Of a DNA stretch of 64,000 nucleotides, positions 1-6,942 are shown one piece after another. The position numbers were made by a program, and so were the translations under genes. The DNA is from Bacteroidaceae bacterium. GTDB taxonomy: Bacteria; Bacteroidota; Bacteroidia; Bacteroidales; Bacteroidaceae. Numbering within the stretch: position 1 is the first letter of the stretch; every line of letters starts with the position of its first letter. The notes beneath the pieces were generated by a model. The model was not told the origin of the DNA, did not search any database, and worked only from the letters and a program-made list of their open reading frames with translations. The stretch is taken from contig JAKSLI010000006.1 in NCBI GenBank assembly GCA_024401305.1, positions 16,235 through 80,234 of the forward strand. Direction: 5' to 3'.

Positions 1-309
1 AAGAGTCTTCAGCAGAAACTCCGCATCCAGCCCATTGCCTTCAAGCTGCTTAACAATGTGTTCAGGATGAGCGAGTTGCAGCGAATCTATGAGATTATCC
101 ACGAGACTACATACGACCGCCGCAACTTTGCCCGGAAGATGGTAGCATCGGGATTTGTCAATGAGGAGACTGTAGATAATGCGATGTGTTTCTCAGCAGC
201 AGAAAAGCCTATACGAGGTAGGGCGGCAACACTATTCTCGTTTGACGAGGAGAAGTTCGAAAAGACACTTTCGTCGCAGGAGTGGCGAAAATTCCCGTTT
301 GACTTCTAA
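1..309 (+). CDS. Nudix-linked NrtR-like regulator, C-terminal part
   Basis: Open from base 1 to a stop at 309, so the N-terminus lies outside the window. The visible 102 residues have the features of the winged-helix domain that follows the Nudix domain in NrtR-type regulators: 'LQPIAF' near the beginning, then 'LQRIYE' and 'YDRRNFARKM' for the helix-turn-helix, then 'SFDEEKFEK'. Known members sense ADP-ribose-related ligands and repress NAD or sugar genes. An ADP-ribosylglycohydrolase lies two genes downstream, which fits an ADP-ribose theme. The internal ATG at 58 is not taken as the start because the reading frame continues upstream. The exact regulon cannot be inferred. Confidence 0.75.
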   Translation, partial: KSLQQKLRIQPIAFKLLNNVFRMSELQRIYEIIHETTYDRRNFARKMVASGFVNEETVDNAMCFSAAEKPIRGRAATLFSFDEEKFEKTLSSQEWRKFPFDF

Positions 310-324
310 AAACAACAAAAAACT

Positions 325-1038
325 ATGGAAACTAAGAAAAACCAGATTTACAATCTTATTATTCTCGACGAAAGCGGTTCTATGGGCTGCGTGACTAACC
401 AGACTATCTCAGGATGCAACGAAACACTCAACACAATCCGTTCTGCACAGCAGAAATATGCTGACACTCAGGAGCACTTTGTAAGCATCTATGCTTTCCA
501 AAGCGACGGTCGTCCTTCTCGCTATATCTTCAAGAATGTGCCTGTTGACGAAGTGAAGAACATCACCGGCAAGGACTATGAGCCATGGGGATGCACTCCG
601 CTGAACGATGCTGTGGGCATGACTCTCGCCGATCTGAAGGCTACAACGAAGTCCAAGGAGAACGCTATCGGCAGCGTAACAATCATCACTGACGGCTACG
701 AGAATGCATCAAAGGAATATACCATTGACAAGGTTGCCCAGATGATTGCGCAGCTGAAGGAACTCGGTTGGTCGTTCAACTTCATTGGCGCAAACATAGA
801 TGTCATCCGCACTGCGTCAGCATACAATATCGACAACACCCTGGAGTTCCAGCAGGACGAGGAAGGCACTCGCCAGATGTTCCACAAGGAGAGATCATCT
901 CGCATGAAGTACTATGGCAGGGTTCAGGCTTGCATGGCAGCACCAGATTGTGTGGAAGAAGAGTCTGCCCCATCACTTAAGGAAAGACTGATAGCGGCTG
1001 CCAAAGGCTACTTCGACGATGATAAGGAGGAGGATTAA
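325..1038 (+). CDS. von Willebrand factor A domain protein
   Basis: A 237-residue cytosolic protein starting 15 bp after the regulator. It is almost entirely a vWA fold. The metal-ion-dependent adhesion site is complete: 'DESGS' at residues 15-19, the threonine of 'GCTPLND' at 91 and the aspartate of 'IITDG' at 123. Such stand-alone vWA proteins act as metal-dependent binding or scaffold modules; the partner is not visible. There is no signal peptide or membrane segment. The C-terminus is acidic ('DDDKEED'). It probably shares a transcript with the regulator upstream; a 37-nt palindrome separates it from the ADP-ribosylglycohydrolase gene. Confidence 0.85.
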   Translation: METKKNQIYNLIILDESGSMGCVTNQTISGCNETLNTIRSAQQKYADTQEHFVSIYAFQSDGRPSRYIFKNVPVDEVKNITGKDYEPWGCTPLNDAVGMTLADLKATTKSKENAIGSVTIITDGYENASKEYTIDKVAQMIAQLKELGWSFNFIGANIDVIRTASAYNIDNTLEFQQDEEGTRQMFHKERSSRMKYYGRVQACMAAPDCVEEESAPSLKERLIAAAKGYFDDDKEED

Positions 1039-1041
1039 GCG

Positions 1042-1078
1042 AATTTGCACAAAGGGGTCTGACCCTTTTGTGCAAATT
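1042..1078. repeat. Palindrome family P1, copy 1 (GGGTC centre)
   Basis: A 37-nt near-perfect palindrome: two 18-base arms starting AATTTGCACAAA and ending GGGGTC, with a single T at the centre and one G/A difference between arms. A second copy in the opposite orientation is at 3427-3463. The two copies bracket the ADP-ribosylglycohydrolase gene and the HUH transposase gene. As RNA it would form a strong hairpin between the vWA gene and the next gene, and could act as a terminator or processing site. Confidence 0.85.
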
Positions 1079-1104
1079 GAGACCATTAAATAGTTTAAGA
1101 TATT

Positions 1105-1935
1105 ATGCTTGGAGCAATTATAGGAGATATCGTAGGGAGTCGTTGGGAGTTCAACAGAACTAACGACTATAACTTCCCGCTGTTCTCAGAGAAGAACGGC
1201 TTTACAGACGATACCATCTGTACCATAGCAGTTGCGGATGCTTTGCTTAATCGTAGCGATGACTATGGCAAGTTCATTCACGAATGGTGCCGCAAATATC
1301 CTAATCCGATGGGAGGTTACGGCGGCAGATTTTGCCAATGGGTAATGAGTGACAATTCACAGCCATATAACAGTTTCGGTAATGGCAGTGCTATGCGAGT
1401 GAGTCCGATAGCTTGGGCTCATCGCTATATTGGCGGTGCTGTTCATGAAGCAGAGTTGTCTGCTGCCTGTTCCCACAATCATCCCGAAGGGATAAAAGGT
1501 GCTCAAGCCGTTGTTGAGGCTATTCATTATGGCGATGAACTTCGTAGATTGGCAAAGGAAATCAACAAGGAGACAATCACAGAAGTCATTCTTCCTATCG
1601 CAGAAAGATACGGCTATAACATAAATATTGACAAAGCCTCTGTGCAGAACAGATTTGACGAAACATGCCAAGGCACAGTGCCAGTAGCTCTGTGGATAAT
1701 AACAGAAAGCAACGGCTTTGAAGATGCCATCAGAAAAGCGGTCAGCCTCGGCGCAGACGCAGACACTCTTGGCGCAATAGTCGGCAGCATAGCCGAAGCC
1801 ATCTGGGGAGTGCCAGAGGACATCGCATCAGAGGCTATGCATTATCTTCCATCGGAAATGAAAGGTGTTGTACTCAGTTTCTACAGGAAATATCCCAATT
1901 CTTGTTCGTTCGTTTGTTCGTTCGTTCGCGAATAG
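1105..1935 (+). CDS. ADP-ribosylglycohydrolase family protein
   Basis: A 276-residue protein of the DraG/ARH family, which removes ADP-ribose from proteins, nucleic acids or small molecules using two Mg ions. It begins 'MLGAIIGDIVGSRWE'. Metal ligands are visible as 'TDDT' at 34-37 and the D-x-D-T motif at 218-221 ('GADADTLG'). 'NGSAMRVSPI' near 93-102 and 'HNHPEG' near 124-129 are also family motifs. The extreme C-terminus reads 'SCSFVCSFVRE' and is encoded by a TTCG tetranucleotide tract at about 1905-1928, so the last residues may be a slippage-derived tail. It lies near the NrtR-like regulator, consistent with ADP-ribose metabolism. Substrate unknown. Confidence 0.9.
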   Translation: MLGAIIGDIVGSRWEFNRTNDYNFPLFSEKNGFTDDTICTIAVADALLNRSDDYGKFIHEWCRKYPNPMGGYGGRFCQWVMSDNSQPYNSFGNGSAMRVSPIAWAHRYIGGAVHEAELSAACSHNHPEGIKGAQAVVEAIHYGDELRRLAKEINKETITEVILPIAERYGYNINIDKASVQNRFDETCQGTVPVALWIITESNGFEDAIRKAVSLGADADTLGAIVGSIAEAIWGVPEDIASEAMHYLPSEMKGVVLSFYRKYPNSCSFVCSFVRE

Positions 1936-1968
1936 GGGGATGCTCCTCAACTCTTTACTTACTAACAC

Positions 1969-1989
1969 ACAATTTGAAAATGAAATTGT
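1969..1989. repeat. Small hairpin family P2, copy 1
   Basis: A 7-bp stem ACAATTT/AAATTGT around a GAAAATG loop, preceded by ACAC. It lies 18 bp beyond the stop codon of the HUH transposase gene. Copies at 3398-3418 and 7228-7248 keep the stem while changing its bases, so the pairing itself appears to be maintained. Confidence 0.75.
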
Positions 1990-2007
1990 AATAAGGGAAT
2001 CGCTTGT

Positions 2008-3267
2008 TCATTTCCACCAATCATCATTCTTGCCGCAGATAACTCGTGCAAGTTCGTTCATGACCATACACATCTCGCGACTTACCTTGACATCCTTCTC
2101 ATAGCGGTAGTTCCAAGGGGTTATCTGGCAAAGTTTTCTCTCTGCAAGGGCATAGAACGACTTGCCTACGCCTTTGTACTTCTCAGCGATTCCGTTGTCG
2201 ATAATCTCCACGAACGAGAGCTGCTCAGCTATAAGCAACTGCTTAATGTCGCGTTCCTTTTGTGAAATAAAGGCAGAGACAATCACGAATCCATTCCTTG
2301 CAGCATTGATAACAGCCTCCTTCTGGACTTCAAAAAGATTAGCGTCTGCTCTATGGCAAACAAGCGGTAGCTTCTTCTCTGACGACAGTAACTCAACATT
2401 CCCGATATAGTCCAGGGCAATGCCCCTTTCGTCTGCATTCAGCCTTGCCTTTACAGCCTTTTGAGCCATGGCAAGTTTCTCTGTATTATATGAGAACGCG
2501 GCAGCTACGGCATTCATCACCCTGTCAAGAGTCCAATTCCTTGAATGCCTGTTGCGATGCTTTTGGAAGCACTCGTGCCTATAGCCTTGTATCAGCCTCT
2601 TTCGCGGATTGTTACGGATATACAGCCTCTTTATCTCGACTTCATCATCCGTTATGGCCTCCATGTCGTTGTAGCCACGAACGAAGAGGGCAGGACCACG
2701 GAAGGAACGCATGTGGAGGCGGTCTTGATGTTCTTCTATCAGAGCCTTGTGCTTCACTTCTATCTCCCTTCTTGTTTCATCGTCAATATTAGCACCAGCT
2801 TCTTCCAATTTGTGCTTAAGCACATCATCCAATTGCTTGCGCATTTCGCGCCATGGTATGCCAAGCGTGTCCCAATAGGCGTGCGTGCAGCCTATCATAA
2901 GGCCGTTTACGATGCGCCCAAGATGTCCTTTGTTTCCCGGCAATAAATGCAGAAGGGCGTGAATATGCTCTGGCATTACCTGCAGCTCATCACAGATGCA
3001 ATATTTGTAATAACGGTTTATGCTTCGCCATTCCTTCTCAACGGCTTTTCCTAACTGCGTAAGTTTACATCTCGGAGCGTCCGTCGCTCCGTCTGCCGCA
3101 TTGATATCCCCTTCGCAAATGCTTAGCACCGGCACTCCGTCCCTCGTGTTCAATGTCACATGAAACCATCCCTCGTAATAGTTTACGTTGGGATCGCGTC
3201 TCATGGCGTCAGGAAGAGACGCTTCTTTCTTACGCATCATTGCTTTCTGTTCTGAAGTGTAAGGCAT
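2008..3267 (-). CDS. REP-associated HUH (Y1) transposase fused to SLOG/DprA-like domain
   Basis: A 419-residue protein. Residues about 30-235 form a Y1 transposase domain of the IS200/RAYT group: 'HIHALLH' at 101-107 carries the HUH histidines and 'YIRNNPRKRL' at 216-225 carries the probable nucleophile Tyr216 with the RAYT-type N-P signature. RAYTs nick single strands at REP palindromes, and two palindrome families flank this gene. Residues about 285-412 form an extra domain ('LVCHRADANLF', 'VIVSAFISQKERDI', 'GVGKSFYALAERKL') that resembles SLOG/DprA-like Rossmann domains. From memory this tail recurs in Bacteroidota RAYT-like proteins, but the assignment is by eye. The coding sequence itself contains a palindrome at 3073-3091. 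Confidence 0.85.
   Translation of the reverse strand: MPYTSEQKAMMRKKEASLPDAMRRDPNVNYYEGWFHVTLNTRDGVPVLSICEGDINAADGATDAPRCKLTQLGKAVEKEWRSINRYYKYCICDELQVMPEHIHALLHLLPGNKGHLGRIVNGLMIGCTHAYWDTLGIPWREMRKQLDDVLKHKLEEAGANIDDETRREIEVKHKALIEEHQDRLHMRSFRGPALFVRGYNDMEAITDDEVEIKRLYIRNNPRKRLIQGYRHECFQKHRNRHSRNWTLDRVMNAVAAAFSYNTEKLAMAQKAVKARLNADERGIALDYIGNVELLSSEKKLPLVCHRADANLFEVQKEAVINAARNGFVIVSAFISQKERDIKQLLIAEQLSFVEIIDNGIAEKYKGVGKSFYALAERKLCQITPWNYRYEKDVKVSREMCMVMNELARVICGKNDDWWK
3073..3091. repeat. Palindrome inside the transposase gene
   Basis: A perfect 7-bp inverted repeat CGGAGCG/CGCTCCG with a 5-nt centre. It is in frame within the transposase gene, in the stretch encoding residues about 59-67 between the N-terminal strand and 'KLTQLGK'. 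It is a REP-like palindrome in coding DNA, distinct from the two flanking families. Confidence 0.6.
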
Positions 3268-3397
3268 GTTTTAACGAATTTACAGAACGACTAGTCTTGA
3301 GGATTTTGATTGATAGATTGATGGATGCAAAATTACAAAATAAATCGGAAGCAACAAAACATTCCTCCATTTTCTGTCGCAAATAGATAGTTTACAC

Positions 3398-3418
3398 ACG
3401 ATTTGAAATTGAAATCGT
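3398..3418. repeat. Small hairpin family P2, copy 2
   Basis: Stem ACGATTT/AAATCGT with loop GAAATTG, preceded by ACAC, 130 bp upstream of the transposase start. It is in the same orientation as the copy beyond the transposase stop (1969-1989). The A-T to G-C change relative to that copy is compensated on the other arm. Confidence 0.75.
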
Positions 3419-3426
3419 AATAAAGA

Positions 3427-3463
3427 AAATTGCACAAAAGGGTCAGACCCCTTTGTGCAAATT
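3427..3463. repeat. Palindrome family P1, copy 2 (inverted)
   Basis: Reverse-orientation copy of the 1042-1078 palindrome, with 18-base arms and a central A instead of T. It lies just beyond the 3398-3418 hairpin and 28 bp past the stop of the methyltransferase gene at 3491, so it may also act as that operon's terminator. Confidence 0.85.
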
Positions 3464-3490
3464 CTTCTATGAACAAGAGAACCGTCCGTG

Positions 3491-4396
3491 CTATTTTTCA
3501 TCTATTGGTTTTGTGTCAAAAGGCAAGCAGCCATAAGCTACATCATCTTCATTGACAAACAAATCTTGGCTGTATCCTTCTCCTAAAACCTTTAGGTCTG
3601 CAATATGGCGTCTCAGATTAGCTCTTACACTAACATCTTCCAGTTCTTCCCTTCGCGCTTTGCTCATTTCGCAAAATTCTTCAGCCTGTTCAATTCCTGC
3701 AAACCTACGGTCACAAAGATTAGCAGCTATGCCAGTAGTAGAGCTACCGCTAAAAGGGTCAAGAATCCAATCCCCTTTGTCCGTTGAAGCAAGTATTATG
3801 CGAGTCAGAACAGATAGAGGTTTCTGCGTAGGATGCTTGCCACATGACTTTTCCCAACGACCGATGGCAGGCAAACGCCAAACATCAGTCATCTGCTTGT
3901 TGTCGTTGAGTTTCTTCATCAGTTCATAGTTGTACTTATGAGCTACTTTCTTGCACTTCCTCGCCCAGATGATGAACTCAGTTGAGTATGTAAAGAAACG
4001 ACAAGAGATATTTACAGGCGGATTGGTCTTCTGCCATGTGATTACATTCAGTATCTTGTAGCCAAGTTCAGTGAGGCAGTTAGCTACAGAAAAGATGTTA
4101 TGATATGTTCCCGAAATCCAGATAGTGCCATTATCCTTCAGCTTGTCGCGACACAATCCGAGCCACTCAATGTTGAAATCCTTCATTTCTTCAGGACTCT
4201 TTCCTTTGTCCCATTCGCCTTTGTCCACGCAAACCACCTTCCCGCTCTGTAGGCTTATGCCACCATTGGAGAGAAAGTAAGGAGGGTCGGCAAATATCAT
4301 GTCGAACTTGAAGCTAAAGTCTTTTAGCAACTGAAACGTATCTCCATGAGCAAGAAGGAAATCGTTATTGGGAGATTTGTAATAGGTTTCTATCAT
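3491..4396 (-). CDS. DpnA-like adenine-N6 DNA methyltransferase (beta class)
   Basis: A 301-residue SAM-dependent DNA methyltransferase. The catalytic motif 'DPPY' is at 37-40 and the SAM-binding motif 'DPFSGSSTTG' at 213-222, an order typical of the beta class. In DpnII-type systems this second enzyme methylates adenine in GATC, including on single strands, which protects incoming DNA. Its ATG overlaps the stop of the endonuclease gene by four bases (ATGA), so translation is probably coupled. It is the last gene of a three-gene operon. Specificity for GATC is inferred from the operon, not read from a recognition motif. Confidence 0.88.
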   Translation of the reverse strand: MIETYYKSPNNDFLLAHGDTFQLLKDFSFKFDMIFADPPYFLSNGGISLQSGKVVCVDKGEWDKGKSPEEMKDFNIEWLGLCRDKLKDNGTIWISGTYHNIFSVANCLTELGYKILNVITWQKTNPPVNISCRFFTYSTEFIIWARKCKKVAHKYNYELMKKLNDNKQMTDVWRLPAIGRWEKSCGKHPTQKPLSVLTRIILASTDKGDWILDPFSGSSTTGIAANLCDRRFAGIEQAEEFCEMSKARREELEDVSVRANLRRHIADLKVLGEGYSQDLFVNEDDVAYGCLPFDTKPIDEK

Positions 4397-5226
4397 TTCA
4401 TTTCTTGCTTTACTTCTTCAAGAAACTCAGGCAATGTCGTAAAATTGTACATACGAGGAATATCATTGTAGGCTTCAGCTAGTTTATTCTTTGCGCTATT
4501 CCATCCTTCGCCATCAGTAATCCAGACGAATTCATATCCCTCAACGCCATTTACTATAGGAGCCAGTTCACGATATGCACGAGCAACCTCGTTAAGTTTT
4601 GAACCACCTCCACTATAGTAATTCAGCTCTATGAGATAAGTTGTTTGTTTTGTCTTTATGACAAAGTCAAAGCGCTTTTCATCTTCTCCAAGAACTGCCT
4701 TAATCTCAGGAAACTCACTTGAATAAACCTCCATACGATGGATTATGTCGTTTGTGTTTAGGATTCTATGAAGGAGAGTTTCTGTTATGTCGCCACTTCT
4801 GTTCTTTCGCGCATTAGTATCAAGACCAGTTTCAACGCCAAAAACATAATCTACTAAATCGTTCACGTCTTTATTAGTGAACACTTCTGCAAGTCCTGTT
4901 TCTTCAAGGAACTTCATTACTCCATCAACGGAAGTAAACAACGAACTTACAAGATAAGCCTTACCATCATTATCTATGAATTTCTTCCTATCCTTGCGTC
5001 TTGTTGCGATAAGAATGTCAAGAACATTAAAGGCCGATTTGTCCCTTACCCAAAGTGCTGTAACCGCTTCCCTTAAGTTTTCTTTGCCCAACAGGAAATT
5101 CAGCATATTTAGGCTAATGGCTATGTTGTTTACATTATTGCGTATCTTCTTGAAATCGGAATAAAAGTCAAGAGTGGCATTTGTCTCTGATAGTTGAGAC
5201 ATGAATTTATTGAAGTCCTTTTCCAT
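4393..5226 (-). CDS. DpnII/MboI-type restriction endonuclease (GATC)
   Basis: A 277-residue type II endonuclease. Family features: N-terminal 'FNKFMSQLSETN' and 'YSDFKKIRNNVNNI', central 'DLVDYVFGVETGLDTNARKN', and the C-terminal segment 'RFDFVIKTKQTTYLIELNYYSGGGSK', whose D...E-L-N pattern is the likely catalytic site. 'FVWITDGEGW' follows near the end. The ATG at 5226 was chosen over an in-frame TTG at 5262 because it leaves a 20-bp overlap with the upstream methyltransferase and starts 'MEKDFNKF'. It cleaves unmethylated GATC. The gene sits between two methyltransferases, the classic DpnII layout. The DNA looks more AT-rich than the flanking metabolic genes. Confidence 0.92.
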   Translation of the reverse strand: MEKDFNKFMSQLSETNATLDFYSDFKKIRNNVNNIAISLNMLNFLLGKENLREAVTALWVRDKSAFNVLDILIATRRKDRKKFIDNDGKAYLVSSLFTSVDGVMKFLEETGLAEVFTNKDVNDLVDYVFGVETGLDTNARKNRSGDITETLLHRILNTNDIIHRMEVYSSEFPEIKAVLGEDEKRFDFVIKTKQTTYLIELNYYSGGGSKLNEVARAYRELAPIVNGVEGYEFVWITDGEGWNSAKNKLAEAYNDIPRMYNFTTLPEFLEEVKQEMK

Positions 5227-6133
5227 TTTTGAAAGCTTTGGTTTCTTCGTAATTATGTACAAGTATTTCAGTTAGTTTTCCTCTTTTCGTTGGATTCGCA
5301 TTGATGCTTCTTGATGCCCAAACACGTTCTATTTGATAGTCTTTGTAAAGCAAGTCAAAGAAATTGTCTGCCTCGTTCTTTCCCTTGCAGTCAGAATTGC
5401 TTAGCATAAAATGGAAACCTGCTTCTTTGATTCTATCGCAATACTCCTTCAAGCGAATCTGAGCCTCATCATTGAAAGACTCTTTAGCATAGTCGTTGAA
5501 ACTTGAAGTATCGCTCAAAGGGCGATAAGGTGGATCAAAATAGAAGAGCGTATTGCCTTGGGCATATTGAAATGTATTTTCAAAATCACCAGTCAATATC
5601 TCTACTCGTTGAAGTAATTCGCTATCTTTGCGAATGGTTATTGGATCACAAATCAGAGGATTAGTGTATTTGCCGAAAGGAACATTGAAAAGACCTTTCT
5701 TGTTCACACGATAAAGACCATTGAAACAAGTACGATTCAGGAAGAAGAATTTTGTTGTGTTCTCAATCGGTTCAAGATTCTTTTCGTTATATCGGTCACG
5801 AGCGGCAAGGAAGAAATCTTTGCGAGCTTCTTCTGTTCCAAGAGCATTGTAAACATTCTGAATATCCTGTAAAGATGATATTAGTTCTTCTGGATTGTCT
5901 CTAACCGTACGATAACATGTCGTCAAATCTGGATTAACATCATTAATTACCGCGTGATTGATATTCGGGTATCGTTGTAGCATATAGAAGAGCATAGCTC
6001 CACCGCCAACGAAAGGTTCAATGTAAGTTACATTATCCCAATTACCAAAGTCAGCTGGCAACTGTGCATCCAGTTGTTCTATGAGTTGCGACTTTCCCCC
6101 AACCCATTTGATAAAAGGTTTTGCTTTTGCCAT
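5207..6133 (-). CDS. Dam-family (alpha class) adenine-N6 DNA methyltransferase
   Basis: A 308-residue D12-class methyltransferase, the DpnM-type partner of the GATC endonuclease. The SAM-binding motif 'FIKWVGGKSQL' is at 7-17, 'YIEPFVGGGAMLF' at 37-49, the recognition-region motif 'FNGLYRVNKKG' at 137-147, and the catalytic 'DPPY' at 200-203. It is the first gene of the operon, so methylation can precede cleavage after entry into a new cell. The ATG at 6133 is preceded by an AAGAAGGA ribosome binding site buried in a hairpin, described separately. It is complete for the family. Confidence 0.93.
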   Translation of the reverse strand: MAKAKPFIKWVGGKSQLIEQLDAQLPADFGNWDNVTYIEPFVGGGAMLFYMLQRYPNINHAVINDVNPDLTTCYRTVRDNPEELISSLQDIQNVYNALGTEEARKDFFLAARDRYNEKNLEPIENTTKFFFLNRTCFNGLYRVNKKGLFNVPFGKYTNPLICDPITIRKDSELLQRVEILTGDFENTFQYAQGNTLFYFDPPYRPLSDTSSFNDYAKESFNDEAQIRLKEYCDRIKEAGFHFMLSNSDCKGKNEADNFFDLLYKDYQIERVWASRSINANPTKRGKLTEILVHNYEETKAFKNGKGLQ

Positions 6134-6260
6134 AGTAATCCTTCTTACATTACGAAAAAGCCCTTGCCTATTGTTTCAGGTAAGGGCGTGGAAGAAGGAT
6201 TGTAGTTAATCCATGGCTTAGCACTGCCAGCATCAGACAACAAAGAATCTGTCCACGCCC
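6134..6260 (-). promoter_or_regulatory. Attenuator-like leader of the GATC restriction-modification operon
   Basis: On the transcribed (minus) strand the following lie directly before the methyltransferase ATG. A 10-bp hairpin GCCCTTACCT/AGGCAAGGGC (6178-6187 with 6160-6169, one G-U) is followed by five Us and has the form of an intrinsic terminator. An outer helix AATCCTTCTT/AAGAAGGATT (6192-6201 with 6137-6146) contains the ribosome binding site. An upstream GGGCGTGGA (6252-6260) is perfectly complementary to TCCACGCCC (6184-6192), which overlaps the terminator arm. These pairings are partly exclusive, as in an attenuator or riboswitch. The ligand or trigger is unknown. Confidence 0.6.
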
Positions 6261-6439
6261 TATGTGAAGCGTGAACATCGTTGTCGTGACCGTACTGATG
6301 CTTATTTCTGAGGTGCTAATTCTGGGTTGTCAGTAACGTCAAGGATGTTCAAGGCTTATGTTCTTGTTCGGTCTTTGTCAATAAGTGCTGCCAATACCCT
6401 AATGCAGACATTACTTAGTTTAGGTTTAGCTCATAAAAA

Positions 6440-6580
6440 ACGTAGGTATTCATTCCGCTCATTCCTCGATTGAGGCCTTCCACAGCCTTGAGTTGAGAAC
6501 TTGCAGAGCAATACCTACGTCGGATATACAAATACACCCATAGTGTGCATGAAAGTCCTTGTAAGACTTTCTGCACACAC
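6440..6580 (-). ncRNA. Structured RNA with terminator, upstream of the restriction-modification operon
   Basis: Read on the minus strand, an 11-bp closing helix ACGTAGGTATT/AATACCTACGT encloses about 58 nt that contain a further GCTC/GAGC pairing and a CCTC-AATC-GAGG hairpin. The right arm runs straight into six Us. Just 5' lies a second strong hairpin (TGTGTGCA and GAAAGTC arms at 6542-6579, one bulged base). No plausible protein reads through it. It could be a small RNA between the 67-residue gene and the operon, or the sensing part of the leader. Promoter not identified. Confidence 0.45.
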
Positions 6581-6738
6581 GGGATGCATGGATTGCATAC
6601 CAATAGGCATCACTTTCAGCTTTGCTTCTGACAACTCTTTTGAATGTGGAAGTTTCAATCGATCAAAAACAAGCATCAATGACGCTTTTTCCATATGTCA
6701 TATTCCTTTAGTTTTATGCCGTAAGGAAAAAATTCGGG

Positions 6739-6942
6739 CTATCGTTTTAGACGAACTTCTTCGTCTATTTCGCACATACTAATTTTGTTTGCTATCATAT
6801 AGTAAACAGACGACTTTTTGTATCCCATCGTCTTGTAAACCAAGTTATCATAATTATTAGCATACTTGAGAACTGTGTCTTCGGATAAATTTATTAGTTC
6901 TACCGTAGCAGTCTCATAATTCAAAATAGCAAGTTGCGCCAT
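6739..6942 (-). CDS. Small conserved-looking protein (67 aa)
   Basis: I do not recognise this gene. It encodes 67 residues beginning 'MAQLAILNYETATVELINL', with alternating hydrophobic strands followed by a lysine- and tyrosine-containing helix, no signal peptide and no membrane segment. It reads away from the aldolase side towards the restriction operon, about 600 bp upstream of the Dam-type methyltransferase. Codon composition is AT-rich like the operon. It may be a small regulator or a passenger of the island. A coding origin is supported mainly by its start, length and composition. Confidence 0.5.
   Translation of the reverse strand: MAQLAILNYETATVELINLSEDTVLKYANNYDNLVYKTMGYKKSSVYYMIANKISMCEIDEEVRLKR

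Noticed and set aside
6134-6600. Retron-like noncoding RNA
   Set aside because: The structured leader suggested msr-msd, but no reverse transcriptase gene is near and the terminator/RBS layout explains it better.
6415-6782. Short overlapping readings on both strands across the R-M leader
   Set aside because: They run through strong inverted repeats, have unusual cysteine-rich compositions and no start context; the DNA is better explained as structured RNA.
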